Source of the DNA: Laetiporus sulphureus 93-53
Lineage: Eukaryota; Basidiomycota; Agaricomycetes; Polyporales; Laetiporaceae
Length of the DNA stretch: 64,000 nt
NCBI RefSeq assembly: GCF_001632365.1
Contig: NW_024468550.1
Coordinates: forward strand, 124,001-188,000
Direction: 5' to 3'
This document shows positions 13,361 to 24,353 of the stretch, one piece after another; the stretch's first letter is position 1, and each line of letters begins with the position of its first letter. The position numbers were made by a program, and so were the translations under genes. A model generated the notes under the pieces. It had not been told where the DNA came from. It was given only the letters and a program-made list of their open reading frames with translations, and made no database searches.

Positions 13361-16300
13361 GGGCTGGAGCAAGGATTTCGGAAGATCTATGAGTCAGAAG
13401 GCAACCGAGGTGACGGCATTCGATGGGGACGGCGCGCTCGAGGAGAGCGGCCGCTGACGCAGGCCTCGACCGTGGCGTGGATTGGGTGGGCTGAGCCTCT
13501 CGCTGAAGACGCTCCAGATTGGTCGGCCAATCGCCATGAAATGAAATCCGAAATTGTGGGAGACGACGATTTGGCTGCGCTGTGCGGGTCGAAAGGGGCA
13601 CCGCGTACCAGACCCTGCGCCACCAATCGTTCCCTCCCGTCACGTGCATGACCTCCGCGCACAGCCTGCCCCGCCCATTGCGGTGGCCACCAGCGCATTC
13701 GTCGGTCAACGCAATGTCCACCAGCGCCTCGCAAAAATTTCGTAGACTTCTGCATGCTGCCATCGGCCGCTCCGTGCGATTCGGACATTGGCGATGGCAC
13801 GGTCCCGCAGCTTGCGCCCCTGGATCCTTGGTTACGAAAAGGCGTCTGACACTCCGGGACGCTGAGAAACACCCTCCGGCTCGACATTTTGCACTGCCTT
13901 CGCAACTTCAAGGCGCGACCCACGTTGCTGCCGCGCAGTGTCGTCGCCTCCGATGAATGTGCGTGGGATCCTCCGATACATTATGGCGAGCACCTGCGTG
14001 ATGGACGGCTTCGCCGCCGGCGCTCATGAAGAATAGACTTTGCACACACCTCGCTAGACGCTACGTCAGGATAGACCGAGTAGGGAGCAAAATCTCGCTT
14101 TGTCCCTACGATGGATTGATCGATGTCGTCCGGGTATCGATCGCAAACATGGCTCCCGCGTGTTTACTTTACGCTCGATGCTCATGTAGACTTGGAACTA
14201 AGGCTCTTCCGTCCAATCAGATGGGTTTCATATCAGCACTTTCCTAGACCGGCTTCGACAAAAAATCGACTTGTCGTGCTGCTGGCTGGTCCAGGTGCTA
14301 AGCTTCGAAAATCCACGGGTCGCATGGGACGGCCTCACCTTCTCATATTCAGAGGGTCCGGACTATTCTGCCTCGGAAGCAGCTGGTTAACGTACAAAAC
14401 AGAGCGAGGAGAACGAATGAGATGCGTCAGAAGCGACCACATGACCTGTCGGGAATGAGCCACGTTCGCGTTCGATTAAAATCGACACGCGTATAGATTA
14501 GTACGTACTTGGTTCGTTCCAACGTCTACTGGAATGACGAAAGTAAATAGTCTCAATATTCAATCATCATGCAGCTCGGATATATGACAACACACTCGTG
14601 AGATTCATTCGATGTCCAAGGGAGAAATATTATTTACATCCCTGGCACACCGCAGCGTTGATTTTCTGAATATAGAATGTGCCTTCAAGAATCACATAGA
14701 TGCACACATTAGCAATTGGAGTGGTCAATAGAGGGGGGGTAAAGCAATGTACAGTACACGGATCATCCCAGCTCGCATGCCTCCGTCAACGTCACCCCGC
14801 CTGGAGGGATCATAAGTCTGTTTCGAAGACGGAGCTCAAAACGCATTTCAGTAATCAGTACTTGGAGATCATCCTGGTTTTCACGCTAGCCTTGCATTGA
14901 GGGAACACACATCTTTGCAGCAGATAATCCGTGAAGTTGTGAAGTTGCTGACGGCATTATAGTGACGGAAAGAGGAAGGGCTGCTAGGTGGTTGATACCA
15001 CTGGGGCATTATAGCGAGCGTGACGAGAGGGCATTCCACTACTTCTAGCGCTGTGCTGCATCAACAAGTGGTCCTCATCAAAGTACATGACTAGACGTAG
15101 AGATTTATGCGGCAGACTTAGCATGCACAAGGGAGTCAAAAAGGAGGTTCTCGAGCCACAATCCGAGTTGAGTTTTCCTGATGCACGTGTATCTCGAAGA
15201 TTGAACATTCTGAAGTTGTGGATACTTGCAAAGCTGCCATTATGAGATCAAAATTGAGCTTGCTGGAGAACTTCCTTGGTGGCATGAACCCACCCCTCCC
15301 CCGCAAAAACGTCTCGCGATGCAGTAAATCCAGGTATCCCTCTCGGATTTGAATCTTGTGATGGCCTTTAGCCTAAAGAACGAGGAACAGTGCACCGCCA
15401 AGGTTGTTGACACCTGAAGACTGAAGCTGATAGCTTCGCACCTTCAACAGCATTATCTCTGGCTCCAAGGCACTGTCGGAGGGTTGCCCAGCTTTTCTTG
15501 TCAGTCTTTTCGTGAGAAGTCACGGCCCAGATGATTATGCATAATTCGCAAGGCTTCCATTCAGTGTGGCGTATCGTGGTGGTTCATTCAGGCGGGCTTG
15601 TCAGAAGCAAAAGACGAGCTGTGAGACCGTTCAGACCGCTCGACTGACATGGCAGTATACAGCAGATAAGAAATAGACGTAGTGAGATGTCTGCAAGATG
15701 GGTACAGTGACAGTCACTCGAGTCTCATCTATGTGCGCCGTGCGGACCCGGGGCGCTCGTCGTAGTGCAATATCGAGTCAAACTTGCATTTGTCACGGCC
15801 AAAGCGGGAATGTGCTGCACAATACGTTGTACCGCTTCAATTGCAGTTGCCCTTCTTCCGGTGGATCAAGATCATACATCGTTGATGCGGGCCTCAGTAC
15901 GCGTGCTGAATCTGTTTCAGAGAAAGATGTCAGTCAGGCACTCTCGTGCTCATAATAGGGGGCGAGAAATCAATTTGGCCATTGAAACAGTTCTCACGCA
16001 TGAGAATACTCTTCCAATTGCACAGTTACCATGACGATGCAACCATCATGCCGCTATTTGCGGCGACAATTCTGATAAGATCCAGTAAATGCAACATCCG
16101 TGAACCGTTATGCCAGGTACCGCAGCACAAATAAGATCAGTCAGCCAAAACAATCAGACGGCTCGTGTTTCATCAGCACTATAGGTTGCGACTGTGATCA
16201 AGGCCTTGTACTTGTGTCGAGCACGAAACGGACAAGCGGTTCTTGTATCAACCACAAGCTTGAATAATGGTTCGCTGATCGTTGGTTCCGGCTGACAGGC

Positions 16301-17602
16301 TCACGCCATCTATCCTTCTAGTGTGACAAATTGGAGCACAACTTGAAAGCCAGTAGCATCTCGAAAGGGTTCCCTTTCGTGACGCGGGATCAGGAGATGA
16401 GCATACAATTATGGCGTCCGTGATGATGCAGGAGAGATGTACGCCCAGTAGGATTGAACTCTGTTTCAGCATGCTGACTCTAGATGCATGCAAATTTTAC
16501 CACATACTCGTTACGATGACGGCCTGACACTCCGAATTCGATGGTAAGAAAGGCACACGACACCAAGCAGGCCGCGTTTGTCTGTCAGCAAAGGCTTCCA
16601 TTTGCCTGAAACGGGGAGTAGCATGAAAACGCCACACTCAACGTCTATTATTCGTGCTGATGGTTATCAATGGTGGCACCCACGGCTGTATTGTGAAATT
16701 TTATGAATCGGATTCTGCAGTCAGGCAGCGAGTGGATTTCATAAGTTGGTCATTGTAAACTGGCCTGCATGCCTATTGACCATTTTTCTGAGTCGTTCAG
16801 AATAGTAGAAAGTTAAAATAATGACCGAGAAATGCTGCCTAGGACGTCATGTCCACTTGACACTGGCACACACATGGATGAGCCGATCCTGTGACTCCAG
16901 TGTCCTGTTGTAGAAGCCTTGAACGTCAGTTAGGATCTGCGGTTGCTCGCATATCTTGAATTACGACTTACTCCGCGTATCAGCCTCAATCACTCCAGAA
17001 ACCCTTCAAACAGAGAATTTCAGGCACTGCTCAGTGACGCTAGAGAGTATAGAAGCCCAATTAAACGTTTCGTCTCCGCCGAGAAAGCGATACACAAGCG
17101 CTGCATGTTGAGCAATCTTTCTTCTGTAGGAAGCTTGCATGACTCGCTCGTGTAGAGCATTGTTATGTCCTCCATATATGTGGATCGACACGACATTTTG
17201 ACTCCTTACTAGTAGGCTGTAGCTGGAGCTGCTGCACGGTCACCGCTCTGCAGACCAATGATACTCCAGTCAGATGTTTTCGGGCAAGTCGGTCCAGCGT
17301 TGCACCTCGAAATACAAAAAAAGACGAACTTAGAAAGATAAGGATGCAAATGGCTCTTTTGTACTAAATTACAAGGTCTGACGAAGTCCGTTCAGCTGTG
17401 GGCGCGCCACAGCGACTCGTCTCACATTGGTCACAAGTCCGTGACTGGTGAGTGTTTCGAAATTCTCGGAAGCGTTGTGCTGCTTCATGATCCGGTTTCA
17501 ATCTTCAACGCGTTGATGTCAAGATGATTGAACGTTGGATACGTTAACCAGCCAACGCCCGGGTCCCAGGTCGGATACAGCGGTGTGGCGTCGTTTTCTC
17601 TG

Positions 17603-17610
17603 TATATAAA
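17603..17610 (+). promoter_or_regulatory. TATA box of the CR-type NTPase-nuclease gene
   Basis: TATATAAA, 105 bases before the ATG at 17715, followed by a pyrimidine-rich stretch (about 17612-17690). Together they look like a strong, focused fungal core promoter, so the gene is probably transcribed rather than silent. Confidence 0.6.
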
Positions 17611-17714
17611 GCCCTCTCCTCCCGAAACGACCGCCAGATTTTCCTTCTTCACAGTTTGCACATTCACCTCCAGCTCACCTGCTATAGCAATCTCCTCTGT
17701 GTGCCCTCATTGAA

Positions 17715-20700
17715 ATGTCTGGTCACATCGCAATGAAACGACCGTCATCGCCTTCTCCCGCAAAGTCCGGTTCGGCGAAAGTACCACGTGGTCCCCTTTT
17801 GCTAGAGGTTGGCGAAGATCCACATACTCCTGAGGAACACAGAAATCTTGACTCGAAGTGCATGAGCTGGTTCAAGATGGTCCACTGGGATCCGGACTGT
17901 CTGAAGAGGTCTGAGCCAGACTACGTTTCGTTGAACTCCATGATCCTGCAAAAAATATTGCAGGGCTCGAAATGTCACATCGACCCACAAATCAAAGAGA
18001 CGCCTCTCGACGACAGTCCGAAGTGCGCAGAGTATTTGGCTGGTGAACATGGTGATGCTTTGCGTGCGCTCTTGCTCGAATCCTATAACAAGAAGGACTT
18101 CTCCAAGTTGCGCTGCCTGAGTACGTGTCATACACGATTTTCTTCAATTATGGAGCATTAGCTACTAGTTCCTGCTGATAATTTCAATCTTTCAGAACTT
18201 TTCCAGATCCCTTCCCAAGGAATGTCAGCGGTCATTACTGATGGACAGAGTAAGTTGTGGCTGCTACTTTGCGTAAAAGCACCTTCTTAGCTGATGGGGA
18301 TTGTTATTACAGAGAGAGGTAAATATGATGTATAGCAACTTGAATGAATGCTTAACCCTCTTTCCAGCCACCAAAATTGCGTGGAAGAAGCCATTCATTG
18401 GCACAAGTCATCAGACGCTATTAGACAGCATTAAAGAAATGAATCGCGATCGTTCGAAAGAGAGCTCATACTCGAATTACCTGGCAATCATTCAAAGTTC
18501 CGGAACAGGGAAATCGCGTACAGTCGATGAACTCGCCAAGCTTATATTCACCATACCTTTCAACGTACGCACCGGAACTCCCAGCATGGTTATGAAAGAT
18601 GATGAAGATGGCGGTGAGTAATCCAAATACCTTCATCATTGCAACACCTTCTCGCTTTCGTTGCTGACGCGTTTTTCAGGCTTCCCATACCCTTTCGCTG
18701 ATCACCAAGTTCATGACTACTTAGTAAAGACAGAATTCCAGAGCAGTTACGAGTGCACGATAGCCGCATTTCTCATTTTCTTTCAGCATCTTTTCAACAA
18801 AATCAATGACACGCTAACGACGAATGAGGCAACTATTCTCGACGCGCTGAAGAAACCAGATTCAAGTGCTACGTTGGCGACGTGGTGGAGAGATGCTCTG
18901 GAGGAAGTAACCGACGGTCAATCGTTCAGGGAATGCCTTTACGGAGACACGCTCAAAGTGAGTTCGAATGTGGATGCGCATGGTGCGTGACGACTAACTC
19001 TTGGTGGCTGATCTTAGGATTGTAAACAACTCCCATCGGGGAAAGACTTTGAGGACGATCCAGGGCTGCTCAACATGCGTTCTTCGAAAACTAAGTTGGC
19101 GGGGGAAGAGCTGATTCGAACCATCGATCGCATTGAGTCGAAAGCTGGCGCGACAATTGACGATGGCTCTCTGCGGATAATAGTGTACTTCGACGAAGCT
19201 CACACCCTCACGAATGCCGTGGTGCATATCAAGGATGCTCCTTCACGTACACGCTACCAGGCGCTCTGCTCCGCAATCAATCACCTCAGAGACTTACCCC
19301 TATTCGCCATTACACTCTCGACAAACTCCAAGTTGTCCGCGTTCTCGCCTCCGAAAAAGGCACATCCATCATCCCGAGTTCAAGACGTCAAGGAAGACCC
19401 TTTACAGGCGCCATACACGGAACTCATGTTCGATTGTCTGACGGACGGTCGACCTTTCCTACGTCCCGGGGAACTCACATTGGAACAAGTGTGTGAGACT
19501 CAATTCATATGCAAGTTCGGGCGCCCTCTGTGAGTCATTCGTAATAGTGATGATGGTGATAACACTCACGCGGTTATAGATGGCATGCAATGTACAATGC
19601 AGGTCCAGATGAAGCTAAGACAGGCCTGATCGATATTGCCATGTCAAAGCTCGCCGGCTCTAGCGACCCTACCACCTTCAATTTGTCCTATCCCTACAAT
19701 AATGGGATTGTGGCAGCGTTAAGCACACGCCTACTTGTCGACTTCGAGCCTTCCCGTGAAATAGCTCGACAATTCGAAGCTCAACTGGTGGAGGGACATA
19801 TGCGCATTGCCTATAGCATACCGAAACATCGTGAATACTTTCGGTCAGGATATCCTTCAGAACCGGTGCTCGCCGAAGCCGCCGCTCGCATTGTGCATGA
19901 ACACCGGCTGCCGATGGCAGTGGTGCTTGAACATTACATCAGGCAAGGTCTCATGAGCAAGGGCGAAAGAGGAGAGCTTGTGATGCGCCTTCTCCTTATA
20001 GAGGCATTTGACAAGGCTACACGGAAGAGGTACCCCAATTCGGCCCCAATGGCGTTCAATCACCCTATCCACCTTTTCAACTTTCTCGAAGCGCTCTTCG
20101 GTTCTGAACATCTCCTCAGAATAAAGAAGACCATCCCGGATAACCGTCCTGAAGGCGTCGCGTTCGAGAAGGCCTTCGAAGACGCCTATGTTCACTTTAC
20201 GCATTTTGGAAAGAATGAAAACGAGAGCATCTCAAACACACACGGTGCATGGGCAGCTCTCGTGCGGGGGATGGCAATACAGTGTTCCACCAATCAAGAT
20301 GGTATCGATTGCATCATACCCGTCACCTTTGGCGTTGATAGTAAATTATCCGAGCGGACCGTGACCGGTATCCTGATTCAAGTCAAGAACAGAGAAAAAA
20401 GACAGACGATCGTGATTGATGAGAAGTCGCTCAACCGGAAAAGGGGCTTCTTTCCAAAGAGACCGATCGCAGAAGATGACAGACCGTATATAGCGATCGC
20501 GATGCAGTTTGGAGTTACTCTTACGGAGTGGAAGAGAAATTTCTCCGTCACTCGGAAGCCATACAGTTCTCCGTCTGACTTTGTGCATGGCCCAGAGATT
20601 CCAGGGCGAAATGCGCTGCCCGATATTGCGGAAGCACCCGCCGTGGTTCAGGCCCAAGGTCAATCTCATCCAGGTGTCGCATCTCAAGGCACGCAATTGC

Positions 20701-21203
20701 CGACAGGCCGTGGGAAGGGTCGAGGCCACCCACGATATGCCATCACGGTTATAGGCTGCACTCCCTCGGTGTACGCCTCGATGGAGGATGAGCGAAAGCC
20801 CATGAATGCCAGAGACGTTTATGCATTCTTGTTAGGCGGTAGGGGTCTCTACGATGAACATCCAAGGCAGAGTGAGGCGAATCTCAGCTACCTTCGTCGG
20901 TTCAAGCCAGGGTGGAGACGCGGAAAGGACTACTTCGACTGGACTGGCAGCAAGTTCCTCTGCGGCGAAGGAGATGACGATCTCATGCAGTTTTCTCAGC
21001 GTTCACAAGACTCAGATGGCGATGCACAAATGGTCGATGCCCAGGAAGATACCTCAGCAATACTTTTGGGAGAAGAAGCAGTTGAACCCATGCTGGAGCC
21101 AGACGACGACCGTCCTCAGGACGATTCGCAGGACATCGATGCACCATCTCAAGTCGCACTCCAAGGTCTTGGTCTTATGAATATGGCTGGACCAAGTCAG
21201 TGA
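17715..21203 (+). CDS. P-loop NTPase fused to a PD-(D/E)XK nuclease-like domain (Crinkler-type CR protein)
   Basis: Seven inferred exons encode about 1,040 residues. After a Ser/Pro/Lys-rich start (ATG 17715) comes a P-loop NTPase: Walker A IIQSSGTGKSRTVDE (about 18485-18530), Walker B LRIIVYFDEAHTL (about 19171-19210) and a sensor-like strand FAITLSTNSKLSAF (about 19303-19345). The last exon (from 19580) continues into a restriction-endonuclease-fold-like module. It has a helix GELVMRLLLIEAFD (about 19972), then GIDCIIPV with the metal-binding Asp (20301) and GILIQVKNR with the Q-x-K pair (20367-20393). The tail from about 20940 is acidic and disordered. NTPase plus REase is the arrangement described for Crinkler-RHS-type (CR) proteins, effectors of oomycetes and fungi also proposed to act in conflicts inside the genome. 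No LFLAK-type Crinkler header or signal peptide is seen, so an intracellular role seems more likely than secretion. Neighbours give no operon-like clue. Confidence 0.75.
18313..18318 (+). other. Inferred 6-nt micro-exon of the CR-type gene
   Basis: AGAGAG lies between an intron of 61-63 nt (GTAAGT at 18252, ending TTACAG at 18312) and one of 49 nt (GTAAAT at 18319, ending TTCCAG). Both have branch-point-like words (GCTGATG, GCTTAAC). Included, it adds Lys-Arg-Ala context; skipped, the flanking exons still join in frame. So it is either a constitutive micro-exon or a 2-residue cassette. Confidence 0.5.
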
Positions 21204-22209
21204 CACTTTGACAGATACGTAGATGTCGGGACATCGAGCTGCCACATCCTTCCATCTCCAATTGTATTCCTTGAAATCATAACTTATAATGCAGAGAGAT
21301 TTGTCCGTATCACTGGATGTATACCTCACTCTCATTCTGCGGAGATTATCGACATGTAGCAAGTCGTTTACCAGCTTATGAAATGATTTGGAATCGTCAG
21401 CACTTTCCTTGCCGATTGTGCGCTTGATCATGAAGAAAGCTGCAGATCAGCCATTGGATATTCATTGTATCCATTGTGATGAGTCTCGTTCGACCTGCTG
21501 AAAGGTATTATATACGTTCATCAGATCAGGAAGATGAAGAGAGTGTGGCATGCCGCTTGGTTGCCATTATTGTAGCGCGCAGCGTAGGATACGATACGAT
21601 GGCAGCCTACGTAATCTTGACAACTTGTGAGCAGACGACAATGTGCTTTGACACGGAGTTTGGCATGACAAAGCTTGGCCCAAGTCCCATTGCCCAACCG
21701 TCATACTCCTCGACTGATTCCGCTCTCGCCATACCTCCGGTTGGTCTCATAATCTAAGGCCAGACGTTTCCGGTTTGGACTTGGGATAAATCCAAGGGCA
21801 CAGTGCTTGACGAAGGGGCCTTCGTACTTGCACGATGGCGACACTTGCAGCTTGCGGACTCGCTGGACCGCGCAAACTACACCAAGAGATTGGAGGCGGC
21901 ACAAAGAGACGCGAGCATCCCGTAGCTTTTGAAGGACCGCACGCGACACGATCAAAAATATTTGTTGACGGTAGTGGGAGGCGACGGCCATCAAGCGATC
22001 AATTTCCAGGTACCTTAATCGAGTAGAGTCAGGTAATAAATTCGCGCACGTCGGAAATTCGCGGCATTTCACAAGAGAAGCTCGCACATTCTGTCCGCCT
22101 TGATAGTCCAAGTAAAAATATGCCTTAACATAGACATTACATAATATACACACTGCGACTAGGGCATGTCTCAGTCGTAATTCATCAGACTCAGACAGGG
22201 ACACGGGTT
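21204..22209. other. Convergent intergenic region with no supported gene
   Basis: About 1 kb between the 3' end of the CR-type gene (+) and the 3' end of the membrane-protein gene (-). A 167-codon minus-strand frame at 21701-22204 has no ATG start and no recognisable motif. I treat the whole stretch as 3' UTRs and spacer. Confidence 0.45.
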
Positions 22210-23378
22210 TCAGACCTCACGCGCCCCTCCTGACCCCGACGGACCGTCGCCGGCGTAACTGACGCCCGACTCGGCGCGCTCCCTGGTGGAGGCGTATGTA
22301 TGCCGTCCAGAGTCGGAGTTCACTCTCCGCAACGGACGCGAGATGTAGGTCGGTGCAGGACTGTGGGCGGACCGGGGTACGTACGTAGGCAACGACTCTG
22401 GTGGCACAGCCACTGTCGCACCTGGACTAGTGCGTTAGACGGACAATCCATGCGAAGACGTCCTTTAACACGCACCTAGCGCCATCGCCGCCTTTTCGCC
22501 TTGCCTGCCGAACCCTTTCCCGCTGAACTTGCTGCTAGAGCTTCCGGTTCGGTGCGCCTCTGCCTCCTTCTCGTTCCACGAGCTGCCCCCCGTGCTGCTT
22601 GCAGCGAGGAAGGGGCGCGGGCCCGAGCGGAGAGACGTGCGCGGGAGTACATCGTCGTCTCGCCACGACGTCAGTGCGCGCCCGGGCTTGGCTTTCTCAC
22701 GGAACGCCAGTCCAAGTAGCGCGTTGAGGCAACCGACCGAGAACAGGAAGAACCCCGAGACGAGAGAGAACTCGTCAACATGATGGGACAGCACAGCTGC
22801 ACCCAATCTGTAATGCGTGAGAATCACACGGTCGGTGAGCACGGGGCGAGGGTGGTGACGTACAAGCACTGAATCACCCCTAGCGCGCCGAGTCCAAAGT
22901 CATCACCGAGTACAGGAAAGTAACGGTTGAAAAAGGCGGCGGGCCAGCCGATCTCCGATAGCAACAGCACTACAACCTGGAACACGATGAATATCCGATT
23001 GAGCACCGCCCAGAATGCGCCTGCGGTCTGGTTGGGCACCGTACTATTCCTATTCGCAGCATTAATCCCATCAGTAGGGCGATAGAGACATGGGCGTGGA
23101 ATGAGTCATACGGAACGTAATCAAGATGCGAGCAATCATCAGTCACGGTGGTGTTATCGGACGACGCAATGACCTCCTCCTTGCCCTCGGCAATGAACTT
23201 GTTCACGGCCTTGATGTCCTGCACCAGGGTGACGATGCTGCTCGCGAAGATAAGGATCAAAGCGACGATGCTTAGGACACGTGTGATGTTGAGGCCGATG
23301 AAGATATCTGCGAAGCGTTTACGTTTGCATTTCGAAGGGATGTTTCGAGACACACTCACAAGCTCGCGGAGGCGCCAT
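22210..23378 (-). CDS. Four-transmembrane-helix fungal membrane protein (DUF7598-like)
   Basis: Five exons join cleanly: 23378-23360, 23307-23112, 23049-22864, 22807-22476 and 22421-22210. The first encodes only MAPPRA plus one base, and the join gives MAPPRAYIFIGLNITRVLSI, typical of the start of a basidiomycete integral membrane family. Four hydrophobic helices follow: TRVLSIVALILIFASSIVTL; AFWAVLNRIFIVFQVVVLLL; GVIQCLLGAAVL; and FSLVSGFFLFSVGCLNALLG. A loop between helices 1 and 2 carries NSTVPNQT with possible N-glycosylation sites. The C-terminal third is a Ser/Arg/Gly-rich tail, probably cytosolic, ending SGSGGAREV. Function of the family is not known to me. Without splicing, the frame appears broken at 23050-23111, but a 62-nt intron (GTATGA...AATAG) repairs it exactly. 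Confidence 0.75.
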
Positions 23379-24353
23379 CGTCGTCGTCCGTAACGTCTCG
23401 ATGGACTGGAAGCGAACTATCGGATTCTCAGGACCAATGACTCAAAGAACGTGTTGAGATGTGGTATTTGGTGGACCGGCACCGAGAAGAACTAGGGAGG
23501 CTTTGCAGGAAGAGCCAGGAAGCTCTGCAGGCTGGTAAATTTCAGCAGTCGTTGCAAGGGCGTTACGAACGAGAACAAAAGCAGATGATGTATGATCAGT
23601 AGAACAAAAGCAGGCGGAAGCGGTACTTGTGCATTGTGCTCTTTCGACATGGTCGCGTTGGTGCCTCGTGTTGTGTGTGAAAAAGATTTTTGGCACGCTA
23701 GAGCGAGAACAATGGCCGCCTCGAGGCTCAGCCACAACCGGCATCTGTGGCGCAGAGTTTATGCTTTCACGTGACCTTCTCTGCCAGAAGATGCTCAGAA
23801 GTAAAGACTCTGATGGTGTGGTGATGCACCCGACATGTAGGCTGGTGACCTGGTATGCTTCCCAGCAATACTATATGCCCCCGGGGGATGGTTCATTCCG
23901 CATATACCTCCTCTTTCATCATGATCGTGCCCGAGTCAGTGATTCTGTTGGCCTTTTCGTAAACATTTTGTATGATACCATCTTCGTCTCCCAAATATTC
24001 TTTCATACACCTGATATCATCAGACCTGCTCATCTTCACCAACATCTATCAGATTGGACTCATCTGTTGTGTTTCTTCTCTCTTCCTCTGGATCTTATGC
24101 GTCTCTTCCTCGGGTCTCATTTCTGCATATCTGCCTTTTACAGATGTATCGGTCTCAAAACGTCTCACGAGCATTTCTCAGAACATTGGCGACGCAATTT
24201 CGTCATTATGAACAGACTCTTTGCAAATTCCAAGCGGAAGCAGCGGACAAGATCTTCGACAAGAACGGGAATAGACTTTAGGGACGTTACAACAAGACAA
24301 GACACGTTCCGGTATCATACAGCTTTTCTACAGCATCATTTAGGCATTAGGTA
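23379..24353. other. Intergenic region upstream of the membrane-protein gene
   Basis: About 975 bases holding the promoter of the minus-strand gene that starts at 23378 and the 3' side of the DUF1365 gene. A 242-codon plus-strand frame (23629-24357) covers most of it, but its translation has no recognisable domain or codon pattern, so I do not call it a gene. Confidence 0.4.

Larger units (their letters stand above)
13261..17714. other. Long gene-poor intergenic region
   Basis: About 4.45 kb. The left 120 bases are the promoter of the minus-strand gene, and the right 250 bases are the promoter of the CR-type gene at 17715. In between, open frames are short, alternate between frames and lack conserved motifs. 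A CACGTG palindrome lies at about 13639-13644. I see no reverse transcriptase, transposase, terminal repeats or RNA gene. The stretch could hold decayed mobile elements, but none is recognisable by eye. Confidence 0.45.

Noticed and set aside
13387..13923. 178-codon minus-strand frame in the promoter region of the gene at 12613-13260
   Set aside because: The translation is Arg/Gly/Ser-rich with no motif, the stretch is GC-rich so stops are rare, and overlapping frames of similar length occur on both strands.
16440..16500. tRNA T-arm-like word on the minus strand (AGTTCAATCCT)
   Set aside because: The flanking bases do not form a 5-bp T stem, and no acceptor or anticodon stem could be paired.
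21701..22204. 167-codon minus-strand frame downstream of the membrane-protein gene
   Set aside because: It starts with GTG, has no ATG near its start and no similarity I can recognise; it most likely lies in 3' UTR.
23050..23111. Apparent frameshift in the four-helix membrane protein
   Set aside because: A 62-nt intron with GTATGA donor, CTGAT branch word and AATAG acceptor removes it and joins the exons in frame.
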